Shown piece after piece: positions 16,680 through 24,385 of a stretch of DNA of 37,883 nt. The DNA comes from a bacterium (GTDB taxonomy: Bacteria; Patescibacteriota; Dojkabacteria; JAKAPS01; JAJZLI01), in contig DAIDGT010000001.1 of assembly GCA_027459825.1 (NCBI GenBank), positions 1 to 37,883 of the forward strand. The letters run 5' to 3'. Within the stretch, counting starts at the first letter, position 1. Each line of letters begins with the position of its first letter. The notes beneath the pieces were generated by a model. That model did no database searches, had not been told where the DNA came from, and worked only from the letters and a program-made list of their open reading frames with translations. The position numbers and the translations under genes are program-made.

Positions 16680-16701
16680 TAATATAACAATATATTTTGT
16701 A

Positions 16702-17001
16702 CTACTTAATCTCAATTCCTACACCAACAGGTAATTGTAGATGAGTTAGGGCATCAATAGTCTTACTTGTTGGAGAAAGAATATCTATAATTCTTTTATG
16801 AATCCTCATCTCAAAACTTTCCATAGCACGCTTATTTACATGAGGTGAAGTATTAATAGTGTATCTTTTTATCTTCGTTGGTAAGGGTATAGGACCTGAT
16901 GTCTTAGCACCCGAAGATACAGCAGATGATATTATCTGTTGAGCAGACTTATCAAGTACTTGAACATCAAATCCTTTTAGTTTAACCCTTATTCTATCCA
17001 T
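16702..17001 (-). CDS. rpsJ: 30S ribosomal protein S10 (uS10 / NusE)
   Basis: IRVKLKGFDVQVLDKSAQQI, SGPIPLPTKIKRYTINTSPHVNKRAMESFEMRIHKR and the terminal LPVGVGIEIK are canonical. Length is 99 residues. It follows tuf after 21 bases and is presumably co-transcribed with it. A hairpin follows before rplC. No SD is evident. Confidence 0.98.
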   Translation of the reverse strand: MDRIRVKLKGFDVQVLDKSAQQIISSAVSSGAKTSGPIPLPTKIKRYTINTSPHVNKRAMESFEMRIHKRIIDILSPTSKTIDALTHLQLPVGVGIEIK

Positions 17002-17022
17002 AATAAAAAGAGCAAATAAAAT

Positions 17023-18222
17023 TTATTTTAATATTTTACTAATTACTCCAGCACCCACAGTCCTTCCTCCTTCTCTAATAGCAAAATGCATTCCATCTTC
17101 TAAGGCTACAGGCATAATAAGCCTAATAATCATTTTTACATTATCTCCTGGAAGAGCCATTTCAGTACCTTCTGTAAGAGAAATTTCCCCTGTTACATCA
17201 GTTGTTCTTATATAGAATTGAGGTCTATATCCAGTAACAAAAGGAGTATGTCTTCCACCCTCTTCTTTAGTTAAAATATAAATTTCAGCCTCAAATTCTG
17301 TATGAGGAGTAATAGATCCTGTCTTTGCAATAACCTGACCTCTTTGAATCTCTTCTCTCTTAAATCCTCTAAGCAGTAAACCTACATTATCTCCTGCTCT
17401 TGCATCATCCAAAGACTTATTAAACATTTCAATACCCGTAACAACTGTTTTCTTAACCTTCTCTTCAAGTCCTACAATCTCAACTTCTTCATTTACCTTC
17501 AAAGTTCCTCTTTCAACCCTACCTGTTGCAACAGTACCTCTACCTTCAATAGAAAATACATCTTCAATAGGCATCAAGAATGGTTTATCAACTGCCCTTT
17601 CAGGAACAGGAATATAATCATCAACATTTTGCATAAGTTGCAAAATTGGACCACACCATTCACAATCAGTTTTTCCACATCCACATTCAAGAGCCTTTAG
17701 AGCACTACCCCTAATTATTGGAGTAGCATCTCCATCAAATTCATATTTTGAAAGTAATTCTCTAATTTCAACTTCTACTAACTCCGCAAGTTCAGGATCA
17801 TCAACCATATCAATCTTATTCAAGAAAACAACGATTTTAGGAACTCCAACCTGACGAGCAAGCAGAATATGCTCTCTTGTCTGAGGCATAGGACCGTCGG
17901 TTGCAGCAACAACAAGAATAGCTCCATCCATTTGAGCTGCTCCAGTAATCATGTTTTTCACATAATCAGCGTGTCCAGGACAATCTACATGAGCATAATG
18001 AAATTTCTCTGTTTCATATTCAGTATGAGCTGTAGCAATTGTAATTCCTCTTGCCTTCTCTTCAGGTGCAGCATCAAGAGAATTAACATCTTTTTTCTGA
18101 GCAGCAAAACCTGCAGAACCAAGAACTTTCAATATTGCAGCAGTAAGCGTAGTCTTTCCGTGGTCAACATGACCAATTGTTCCTACATTTTTATGTGGTT
18201 TAGATCTATCAAAAGCTACCAT
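17023..18222 (-). CDS. tuf: Elongation factor Tu, with a four-cysteine insertion
   Basis: GTPase that delivers aminoacyl-tRNA to the ribosome. G1 GHVDHGKT (17-24), effector [15 protein letters not shown]3 DCPGHADY (80-87) and G4 NKID (near 135-138) are intact, and domains 2 and 3 read normally to the C-terminus ([10 protein letters not shown]). Length is 399 residues. After SALKALE, where E. coli has GDAEWEAK, this protein has a loop with Cys180, Cys182, Cys187 and Cys190 (CxC-x4-CxxC) that could bind a metal. The gene is preceded by a strong promoter and heads the ribosomal cluster, in place of the usual rpsL-rpsG-fusA-tuf arrangement. The leader has no SD. Confidence 0.98.
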   Translation of the reverse strand: MVAFDRSKPHKNVGTIGHVDHGKTTLTAAILKVLGSAGFAAQKKDVNSLDAAPEEKARGITIATAHTEYETEKFHYAHVDCPGHADYVKNMITGAAQMDGAILVVAATDGPMPQTREHILLARQVGVPKIVVFLNKIDMVDDPELAELVEVEIRELLSKYEFDGDATPIIRGSALKALECGCGKTDCEWCGPILQLMQNVDDYIPVPERAVDKPFLMPIEDVFSIEGRGTVATGRVERGTLKVNEEVEIVGLEEKVKKTVVTGIEMFNKSLDDARAGDNVGLLLRGFKREEIQRGQVIAKTGSITPHTEFEAEIYILTKEEGGRHTPFVTGYRPQFYIRTTDVTGEISLTEGTEMALPGDNVKMIIRLIMPVALEDGMHFAIREGGRTVGAGVISKILK

Positions 18223-18254
18223 AAAATTATCTAACTAAAATAAAATAATAAGCA

Positions 18255-18283
18255 ATTATACAAGCAATTTTGTTGTATTGCAA
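18255..18283 (-). promoter_or_regulatory. Promoter of tuf and the ribosomal protein cluster
   Basis: On the minus strand TTGCAA (-35) and a perfect TATAAT (-10) are separated by 17 bases. The -10 ends 32 bases before the tuf ATG, giving a leader of about 25 bases with no recognisable SD. It is among the best sigma70-type promoters in the window. Confidence 0.75.
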
Positions 18284-18331
18284 CTCAGAATATACCATAT
18301 CAAATTTTATTTGTAAACTACAGATTAAAAT

Positions 18332-19282
18332 TTAATTAAAAGTTGTTTTCCAACCTTGAGAAGAAAATTGAGAAATATAGTCAGAAGATGAAGATGCAGA
18401 CACTTCTAATGTGTAATTTACTACCGAATAATTATTCTTCTGAGAAATACTTACTTCAACAGTTATACCCCCAAGACCATATTTCAAATAATATATAGCA
18501 TTATTGTCTATAATTGCGCCATAAACAGTAAATGGGTAATATCCCCAACTTTTGAACTGCGAAATATATTGATTTAATACATTAGTAACATAACCTTCAT
18601 CACTACTATCAATAATTCCAATCCCTTTTAAAACCTCAATAGGAGTATTGTCTGTAAAAGAGGATATTTTACTTAACCTAGAAGAATAAAATGTAAAACT
18701 AGTAGGAGTTATTGCATTCACACCTGAAAGAGACATAGAATCTAGAGCACTTACCATGCCAGCAAGAGAAAAGGGAGTACCCTCAGATGGGCCAATAGAA
18801 ATAGGTAAAAATGCAAGCACAGAGTCCAATTTAGCTTTACTTATACCATTTGTACTAATAATAAGTTGTACAAATATCCTACTGGAATAAAAAGTATAGG
18901 TAACAGAAATTGAGCCAATATTAAACGTAATAGAATTATTTCCAACATTATATGACCATCCTCGTGTAATATAGTAAGAAATAAGTTTATCTCTATCATG
19001 GGGGTAATTAGATCCAGATAAATTTATAGATAAACTTTCGTAAGTACCAGATTTTGCATCAGTAACAACATTGTAAGAACTATAACCTAATGGATTTATA
19101 CCTTCAGCAAAACTCATAAGTTGCAACTTAGTATATGGAGAGTAACTAGCAGAAGATACGATATTACCTTTATTGGCAGTATTATTAAATATCCCTTTTG
19201 CAAATAACTTTATAAATATCACAGACAAAATAATAAAATATAGTATGAAAAATATGAGAAATATAGATCTATGCGATTTCAT
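18332..19282 (-). CDS. Membrane-anchored extracytoplasmic protein of unknown function
   Basis: A single hydrophobic segment near the N-terminus (FLIFFILYFIILSVIFIKLF) is followed by a 270-residue serine-, tyrosine- and glycine-rich, probably beta-rich region with no cysteine, suggesting export with an uncleaved anchor. The region appears loosely duplicated: TFNIGSISVTYTFYSSR and a later PTSFTFYSSR share a motif. I chose the ATG at 19282 (MKSHRSIF, 316 residues) because a perfect TATAAT ends 7 bases before it; the track start at 19321 lies upstream of that box. No family is recognised. It is divergent from the 204-residue gene and is followed by the tuf promoter. Confidence 0.6.
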   Translation of the reverse strand: MKSHRSIFLIFFILYFIILSVIFIKLFAKGIFNNTANKGNIVSSASYSPYTKLQLMSFAEGINPLGYSSYNVVTDAKSGTYESLSINLSGSNYPHDRDKLISYYITRGWSYNVGNNSITFNIGSISVTYTFYSSRIFVQLIISTNGISKAKLDSVLAFLPISIGPSEGTPFSLAGMVSALDSMSLSGVNAITPTSFTFYSSRLSKISSFTDNTPIEVLKGIGIIDSSDEGYVTNVLNQYISQFKSWGYYPFTVYGAIIDNNAIYYLKYGLGGITVEVSISQKNNYSVVNYTLEVSASSSSDYISQFSSQGWKTTFN

Positions 19283-19289
19283 AAGGTTA

Positions 19290-19295
19290 ATTATA
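19290..19295 (-). promoter_or_regulatory. Candidate -10 box (TATAAT), leaderless arrangement
   Basis: A perfect TATAAT on the minus strand ends 7 bases before the ATG at 19282. The -35 position is AT-only and weak. The spacing argues that this ATG is the true start and that the mRNA is leaderless. Confidence 0.45.
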
Positions 19296-19348
19296 CTAAA
19301 CAAAACTTTAATTATATACAACTACATAGCCACACAAATCGTACCCCC

Positions 19349-19377
19349 TTAACAACCACTATAAGACATGATATAAT
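19349..19377 (+). promoter_or_regulatory. Promoter of the 204-residue orphan gene
   Basis: TTAACA (-35), 17 bases, perfect TATAAT (-10), then 8 bases to the ATG at 19386. A start of transcription about 7 bases after the -10 would fall on or next to the ATG, so the transcript should be leaderless. Confidence 0.65.
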
Positions 19378-19385
19378 ATCTATAT

Positions 19386-20000
19386 ATGAAAGAGGAAACA
19401 CTAAATTTAAAAGATAGTCGATTTTATCCATACAAATACGAAATAACTGGTGGGGACACAAATCACTTTTATACAGCTGAAGGGGATTACATAGGATTCG
19501 TAAGAAGAATATCTGGAGAAGATGTACTTCCAGGTATACCACCATCATCAAAAGAATTACGTTCCAAAGACTTTACTGACTACTCATACACACGAAAGGA
19601 TAGTCAAGGACTTATTCAACATGAACAGTGCTTTCATGATAAAGAAGGAGTTATTCATTGGAATATTGTCACTCTAGATATTCACTTAAACCCTACCTCA
19701 CAGGAAAGAACTTCTCGCAACCCACAAGGAAAAGGTGAGTATATATCAACAACCACAAGATACTCAGAAGAAGGAGTAATTCTAGAAAGAACATATATAA
19801 GGGATACCAATACAAAGGATACTGAAGGAGGAAGACAAATTAAAATCCATGAAGAATATGACCCACAAACAGGAAATTTATTAAGAAAAAAATTTCATAT
19901 TATATATAGAGAAACAGGGAAGAGACACGCAACAATATTGACTAGAAAAGGAAGAAATGGAACAGTATTTGAAAAATACCACCCTATACATACTCAATGA
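19386..20000 (+). CDS. Hypothetical protein, probably beta-rich
   Basis: This 204-residue protein has no signal peptide, no membrane helix and only one cysteine. It is rich in Thr, Tyr, Gly and charged residues, with recurring short strand-turn units such as TRYSEEGVILERTYI and HEEYDPQTGNLLRKKFHI. Those units recall the repeats of RHS/YD or MORN-like proteins but are too few to assign. It ends in TGA. It has a convincing promoter of its own and is followed by a tRNA-Ser gene. I do not recognise a family. A cytoplasmic or leaderless-secreted role cannot be separated from sequence. Confidence 0.55.
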   Translation: MKEETLNLKDSRFYPYKYEITGGDTNHFYTAEGDYIGFVRRISGEDVLPGIPPSSKELRSKDFTDYSYTRKDSQGLIQHEQCFHDKEGVIHWNIVTLDIHLNPTSQERTSRNPQGKGEYISTTTRYSEEGVILERTYIRDTNTKDTEGGRQIKIHEEYDPQTGNLLRKKFHIIYRETGKRHATILTRKGRNGTVFEKYHPIHTQ

Positions 20001-20068
20001 TCTAGCATCGAAACTAATTATATATATCACATTTTATTAAAATATATTAAATACAAACAATCACCTTT

Positions 20069-20092
20069 TATATCAAAATCAATTTTGATATA
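20069..20092. repeat. 10-base-pair palindrome upstream of tRNA-Ser(GCT)
   Basis: TATATCAAAA and TTTTGATATA form a perfect inverted repeat around a 4-base loop (TCAA), ending 12 bases before the tRNA. It overlaps a TATACT (20089-20094) that could be the tRNA -10 box, so an operator or a structured processing site is possible. No T-run follows, so it is unlikely to be a terminator. Confidence 0.5.
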
Positions 20093-20104
20093 CTCACCAA
20101 ATAA

Positions 20105-20196
20105 GGAGAGGTACCCAAGAGGCTGAAGGGGAGGGTTTGCTAAACCCTTAGGACTCCAAAAGGGTCGCGAGAGTTCGAATCTCTCCCTCTCCGCCA
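20105..20196 (+). tRNA. tRNA-Ser(GCT), CCA encoded
   Basis: Class II tRNA with acceptor GGAGAGG/CCTCTCC, anticodon stem AGGGT/ACCCT and loop TTGCTAA (anticodon GCT, codons AGY). It has a long variable arm and T arm GAGAG-TTCGAAT-CTCTC. Discriminator G is followed by an encoded CCA, unlike the other three tRNAs in the window. Confidence 0.95.
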
Positions 20197-20423
20197 ATTT
20201 TCACTTTTTTTGAAATCGCAAGGAATTGCCCCGCCGATTCCAAATTATTTTTCAGGATTTGCCTCAAAAAATATTCAAACATCAATCAAACACGACTACC
20301 ATGTTATCTTTCAATGTATAATATATCAAAACTACCAATGGGTTAAGGCTCAAAATGTAATAGCAGAGAAGTTAGTATCTAACATGAAAAATGTTTATAC
20401 TACATTTTTATAGTGTATAAAAT

Positions 20424-20453
20424 TTGCATATACTCATAGCATAAATGTATAAT
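20424..20453 (+). promoter_or_regulatory. Promoter of tRNA-Ser(TGA)
   Basis: TTGCAT (-35), 18 bases and a perfect TATAAT (-10) end 17 bases before the tRNA, giving a 5' precursor of about 10 bases. The 20197-20423 stretch between the two tRNAs otherwise holds only a doubtful 67-codon TTG-start frame. Confidence 0.6.
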
Positions 20454-20470
20454 TCTAAAAAATATATCAA

Positions 20471-20557
20471 GGAGAGGTGACCGAGCGGTTGATGGTAACA
20501 GTCTTGAAAACTGTCAAGGGAGAAATCTCTTCGTGAGTTCGAATCTCACCCTCTCCG
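20471..20557 (+). tRNA. tRNA-Ser(TGA)
   Basis: Acceptor GGAGAGG/CCTCTCC, anticodon stem ACAGT/ACTGT with loop CTTGAAA (anticodon TGA, codons UCN), variable arm GGGAGAAATCTCTT and T arm GTGAG-TTCGAAT-CTCAC. Discriminator G; no CCA encoded. The next coding frame begins 17 bases downstream. Confidence 0.95.
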
Positions 20558-20574
20558 AATAATACACAGAAATT

Positions 20575-21180
20575 GTGGCTGAAGAATACATACCTAAACC
20601 AAGAAAATTTAAAACCGTAGCAAGACCAGGGTACCTAGGAAGTAAAAGAGGACTAATGGAGGCAAGTTGGGATAACCAATATGGCCCAGGAATGTGGAGA
20701 ATAGCATGGGAAACTGCTAATGGATCTCCACTAACTTTTGAAGAAATATTTGAAGAATATATACAAGGGTACACTGCTCATTTCACTAAATTTCCACAAA
20801 TAGTAGAATACCTTACAACACACGCATCATTCGCTTACGACATTGATTCAAATATAACAAGAACACAAGCATTTGACCCAAATGCTTTAGTTGGAATTCC
20901 TGGAGTTCCTAACCAATTTCACCATGTAGCAATAAATATTGCAATAACAGAGAGGTTAGGACAAACATTTACGGGAATAACACCTATACGGATAAGAGGA
21001 TTAAAAAGAAGTATACCATTAGAAGAATGGCCTATTACATCAAGACTTCAACCAGGATTCATACAATGTACACACCCAGAACTTATAAGGCAACCAGAAA
21101 CACCTATATGGTGGATAAGACCAGATAGCGTTGAAGGGTTATACCAATACTGTAAAGTGCTACAGACACTAACAGATTAA
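20575..21180 (+). CDS. Hypothetical protein, cytoplasmic
   Basis: A 201-residue soluble protein with a GTG start 17 bases after the tRNA-Ser(TGA) end, so it may share the tRNA transcript. Tryptophan-rich stretches stand out: EASWDNQYGPGMWRIAWE (about 29-46) near the start, and PIWWIRPDSVEGLYQYCKVLQ at the end. The centre holds RLGQTFTGITPIRIRG. The overall text resembles a conserved family of short unassigned proteins that I believe occurs in CPR genomes, but I cannot name it. A later start at Met28 is possible, although the residues before it look coding. There are no catalytic motifs I can identify. Confidence 0.6.
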   Translation: MAEEYIPKPRKFKTVARPGYLGSKRGLMEASWDNQYGPGMWRIAWETANGSPLTFEEIFEEYIQGYTAHFTKFPQIVEYLTTHASFAYDIDSNITRTQAFDPNALVGIPGVPNQFHHVAINIAITERLGQTFTGITPIRIRGLKRSIPLEEWPITSRLQPGFIQCTHPELIRQPETPIWWIRPDSVEGLYQYCKVLQTLTD

Positions 21181-21198
21181 ATAATATTCAAAGAGATA

Positions 21199-21867
21199 TT
21201 AATCATATCCAGGAAACCAATCCTGTTTAATATTATCTTCACTAATCCCTAAACCTTTTAACTCCTCCCCAATACTATCAACCATACCTTCCGGTCCAGA
21301 GATATAAAAAATTCTATCCTTTATATCAGAAACATTATCTTTGATATGTTTTTCATCTACCTTACCTTCAATATATTTAACCTTGAGACTTGGATTAGAT
21401 ATATTATCAAGCTCATCCTTGAATACAAAGTTACTATCTCTATTAGAATACAGAAGAATAATATCAACATTATTACCTTTATTTTCAAGATCTTTTAATA
21501 TTGCCCTATATGGTGTAATCCCAATCCCCCCTGCAATAAATACATATTTTTCTTTCACATTCTCAAGTACAAAATCACCATCTAAGTCTGAAAATTCAAC
21601 AGTATCACCAACATTCAATCCTTCCAACTCCTTTTTAAAACTACTACCATTGTCCTTAGCAAATCTAGTTGTTAACATTACAAAGCCTTCATGAGGAGCA
21701 GATGATATAGTAAACCATCTGTCAGAACCTCTATCATCTGTAGGCTCATGATGCAAAACATAATGTAAATATTGACCAGCCTGCCACCCTATTTCACTAC
21801 CAGAAATGAAGACAAATGAAGTAACATCAGGAGTTTCTTGTTTTTTTTCTTTAAGAGTTAATTTCAT
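21199..21867 (-). CDS. FAD-binding ferredoxin/flavodoxin-NAD(P)H reductase family protein
   Basis: A two-domain FNR-type flavoprotein of 222 residues. The N-terminal barrel has the FAD motif RWFTISS (50-56, family RxYSxxS). The C-terminal domain has the NAD(P)H motif GGIGITPYRAI (113-123) and the late ISGPEGMVDSI (about 194-204), and the chain ends QDWFPGYD. No iron-sulfur or heme domain is fused, so it would pass electrons between NAD(P)H and a separate partner. It is not in the cyo operon but lies 0.7 kb from its 3' end. A minus-strand TATACT ends 8 bases before the ATG. The partner is unknown; flavodoxin, ferredoxin or a membrane quinone are all possible. Confidence 0.85.
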   Translation of the reverse strand: MKLTLKEKKQETPDVTSFVFISGSEIGWQAGQYLHYVLHHEPTDDRGSDRWFTISSAPHEGFVMLTTRFAKDNGSSFKKELEGLNVGDTVEFSDLDGDFVLENVKEKYVFIAGGIGITPYRAILKDLENKGNNVDIILLYSNRDSNFVFKDELDNISNPSLKVKYIEGKVDEKHIKDNVSDIKDRIFYISGPEGMVDSIGEELKGLGISEDNIKQDWFPGYD

Positions 21868-21875
21868 AACACTAT

Positions 21876-21881
21876 AGTATA
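21876..21881 (-). promoter_or_regulatory. Candidate -10 box of the FNR-like gene
   Basis: TATACT on the minus strand ends 8 bases before the ATG at 21867, again implying a leaderless mRNA. The overlapping plus-strand TATAAT (21878-21883) could serve the divergent 21919 gene. Confidence 0.45.
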
Positions 21882-21918
21882 ATAAATACTAAATAAATTT
21901 TAAACCTAGATAAAATAT

Positions 21919-22557
21919 ATGTGGTTGGAATGTTTACAAGTAAAAATAAGAAAGGTAAGAGATGAAGTTAAAAAAAATATAAATATTATTGATGAAAGGG
22001 ATTTTAGGTTATCTGTATTTAATAAAGTTATAAATACGTGTACTGCAATTCTTAAATTTGAATCTATGTATAATCATCTATATGAAGAGAATAACCTTTA
22101 TAAAAATTTAGAAAAACAAGGGCAACATGAACTAGCCCTGTTAGATAGATTTATAAAAATTGCATTTGTACTTGAAACATTTATGGCAATTGACCAATTT
22201 TTTAAGGAGATTTATAAGGTAATAAAAAATGATAAAAAAGAGGAAACAATAGTAGTTATAACTCAAATTATTAACGCTCTAGCGGAAGATGGACTAGTTG
22301 ATAAAACTAATGATAACTACAAAAAATTTAAAAGTTTCAAAAATGTCAGAAATGCCAGTCATAATAATTTCATTGGTGACAATGGAGAACTGATATATGA
22401 AGCTAAAGGAAAGGTGTTCCAAAGAATCACTCCCTTAATCGAAGGATCTCTCCAGCTTGTAAAACAAACAATTTTTAAATTTGAAGAAAAGTATTCAAAA
22501 GAAAGCCATAAACCCATACTGGACCCAGCAGCTAATTTAGAAAAACAGGTTATATAG
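21919..22557 (+). CDS. Helical hypothetical protein, possibly HEPN-like
   Basis: The 212-residue protein appears entirely alpha-helical and soluble. The motif FKNVRNASHNNF (about 142-153) recalls the Arg-Asn...His motif of HEPN-domain ribonucleases, but the spacing (R-x3-H) is shorter than the canonical R-x4-6-H. The HEPN idea is therefore weak, and no nucleotidyltransferase partner is adjacent. The stop lies inside the convergent cyoE stop region, with an 8-base overlap. Several starts are possible near the 5' end (MWLECLQ); no SD is seen. Function is unknown. Confidence 0.5.
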   Translation: MWLECLQVKIRKVRDEVKKNINIIDERDFRLSVFNKVINTCTAILKFESMYNHLYEENNLYKNLEKQGQHELALLDRFIKIAFVLETFMAIDQFFKEIYKVIKNDKKEETIVVITQIINALAEDGLVDKTNDNYKKFKSFKNVRNASHNNFIGDNGELIYEAKGKVFQRITPLIEGSLQLVKQTIFKFEEKYSKESHKPILDPAANLEKQVI

Positions 22558-23398
22558 CCATACCTACGCAAATAAAGAGTAGTACAAAAAGAGATATAAA
22601 AAACATCCTACGTGCCCACCATCTACTATCCTTTATAAAAAATCCCAAAATTCCAAAGAAAAACCATACAATACAGGATAATAAAGCAATCAATAAATAT
22701 ACATAACCAGTATATTTAAACGTAAATAGTGCCACTACAGATAATGAAAAAACAAGGATAAAAGAGATGATATGCCATTTTGTGTTTAATATTCCCATCT
22801 TAACTGGCCAGATTTTTAATTTTGAAGATTTATAATCCTTAAGACGGTAAATAGCAATTGAATAGAAATGTGGAATTTGCCACAAAACAAGAATGAAGAA
22901 AAGTATCAAAACCTCCCAATCAATTTTTCCAGAAACAGCAGTATATCCAGAAACAATAGGCATTGCTCCTGAAAAACTACCTGCAATAGTACTATATATA
23001 GTTGTGCGCTTTGCAATACTATATACAACAGTGTAGGCAACATAACCTGAAACACCTACTAGAAAAGTAGTAACATTTGTACCTACAGCTAAAAACAAAA
23101 ACCCTATTAACCCTAACACCAGAGCGTATTGCACTGCACTCTTTCCATTAATATTTCCAGATACTAAAGATCTACCCTTAGTTCTTTCCATTTGCGAGTC
23201 AATATCCCTGTCAATATAGTTATTAACAACACTTGCAGACGCTATCACAAATGACATTCCTAAAGCGACAAATATCAATGTAGTAAGATGAAAGCCGTAA
23301 ATCTTTGATGCTAGAAAAAATGAGGCCAGAATAGAAATCAAATTTCCATAAACCATTCCTGGTTTTGCCAAATTGTAGTATTTAGAAATGTTTTTCAC
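22550..23398 (-). CDS. cyoE: Protoheme IX farnesyltransferase (heme O synthase)
   Basis: UbiA-type prenyltransferase that adds the farnesyl tail to heme b, producing heme O for the bo3 oxidase. It has about eight or nine membrane helices. The first Asp-rich motif is NNYIDRDIDSQMERTKGRSL (about 59-78), and the second, YRLKDYKSSKLKIWPV, lies near 184-199. Length is 282 residues, close to E. coli CyoE. The start overlaps cyoD by 4 bases. It is the last gene of a full cyoABCDE operon. Heme b itself must come from elsewhere; no heme biosynthesis gene is in the window. Confidence 0.95.
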   Translation of the reverse strand: MKNISKYYNLAKPGMVYGNLISILASFFLASKIYGFHLTTLIFVALGMSFVIASASVVNNYIDRDIDSQMERTKGRSLVSGNINGKSAVQYALVLGLIGFLFLAVGTNVTTFLVGVSGYVAYTVVYSIAKRTTIYSTIAGSFSGAMPIVSGYTAVSGKIDWEVLILFFILVLWQIPHFYSIAIYRLKDYKSSKLKIWPVKMGILNTKWHIISFILVFSLSVVALFTFKYTGYVYLLIALLSCIVWFFFGILGFFIKDSRWWARRMFFISLFVLLFICVGMAI

Positions 23399-23790
23399 AA
23401 AGCTGCCCCCTGAGAATTCATATATTGAATCATTTGTTTTGTAGTAGGCATCATCTTAGAATTTAAATTAGTCATAATCCATAAGGATCCAATTACAAGA
23501 ATAGAGACAATCATAATCATAAAAAGGAAAATGTATAAATTCCATTTTGACTGTGCCTTACTCCCTATGTGGAAGAAAAAAATAAGTTGAACAAATAACT
23601 GAATTAAAGCTAAGAATATAAGTACTGCAACTATTTCCCACCCCGACAATATATGAGCAATTGTTATAACAAATGCAGTTAGAGTAAGCAGTATAGAAAG
23701 TGCAAACCCAACTATATAAACCTTAACTTCTGCTGCATGCTCTCTCCAGTCACTAATTATTTGAGGTGTCTCTATATCCATATTATGCAA
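23395..23790 (-). CDS. cyoD: Cytochrome bo3 quinol oxidase subunit IV
   Basis: A 131-residue protein with three membrane helices (about 23-47, 51-73 and 83-107), matching CyoD topology. VYIVGFALSILLTLTAFVITI and the later FFHIGSKAQSKWN are recognisable. Residues 108-131 form an extra soluble tail. Subunit IV assists assembly of the CuB centre. It overlaps cyoC by 8 bases and cyoE by 4. Confidence 0.9.
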   Translation of the reverse strand: MHNMDIETPQIISDWREHAAEVKVYIVGFALSILLTLTAFVITIAHILSGWEIVAVLIFLALIQLFVQLIFFFHIGSKAQSKWNLYIFLFMIMIVSILVIGSLWIMTNLNSKMMPTTKQMIQYMNSQGAAL

Positions 23791-24385
23791 TTCCCATCAT
23801 ATAAACGATAGTAAATATAAATATCCATATAATATCAAGAAAATGCCAAAAAAGGCTGAGTAAAGTTAAACGCCTGACAGAAGATTTTGTAAGTCCTTTG
23901 GTATAAATACGAATCATGAGTATAAGCATTCCAATAAGCCCAACAGTAACATGTAATCCATGAGTACCAACTAAGGTAAAATATGAAGATAAAAATGCAC
24001 TCCTCTTAAAAGAATTCCCTACATTTATAAGATGCGCAAATTCTACAATTTCCATAATTACAAAACTAACACCTAATAAAAATGTTACAGAAAACCAACC
24101 AATAACCCTATTTTTTTGCATGTTATAGGCACTAATAAGTCCAATTCCACAAGTAAAACTACTAGAGAGTAGGGCTAGTGTTTCTATCAATACATAGTGA
24201 GGAGAAAAAATTTGGGAACCAGATGGCCCCCCAAATGTATTATTGTGCAACACAGCATAAACAGCAAAAAGAGCTGCAAAGAGAACACAATCAGTCATAA
24301 GATAAATCCAAAAACCAAATACAATGGTATCATCAGTCTTATCATATTTAGGAGCTTCTTGTATTTGAGTATCTATATCTTCCAT
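23783..24385 (-). CDS. cyoC: Cytochrome bo3 quinol oxidase subunit III
   Basis: A 200-residue, five-helix COX3-family protein. FGFWIYLMTDCVLFAALFAVY (about 24-44), the glutamate-containing helix VIMEIVEFAHLI, THGLHVTVGLIGM and the terminal WHFLDIIWIFIFTIVYMMG match CyoC closely. It overlaps cyoB by 13 bases and cyoD by 8. Confidence 0.95.
   Translation of the reverse strand: MEDIDTQIQEAPKYDKTDDTIVFGFWIYLMTDCVLFAALFAVYAVLHNNTFGGPSGSQIFSPHYVLIETLALLSSSFTCGIGLISAYNMQKNRVIGWFSVTFLLGVSFVIMEIVEFAHLINVGNSFKRSAFLSSYFTLVGTHGLHVTVGLIGMLILMIRIYTKGLTKSSVRRLTLLSLFWHFLDIIWIFIFTIVYMMGIA

Noticed and set aside
18290-18331. AT-rich inverted repeat after the 18332 gene as a terminator
   Set aside because: AAATTTTA/TAAAATTT can pair, but with a 16-base loop and no T-run. 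It is too weak to call in such AT-rich sequence.
20210-20413. 67-codon TTG-start frame between the two tRNA-Ser genes
   Set aside because: The rare start, its position directly after a tRNA, the lack of promoter or SD, and unconvincing composition argue against a real gene. It might be a remnant, but nothing supports that.
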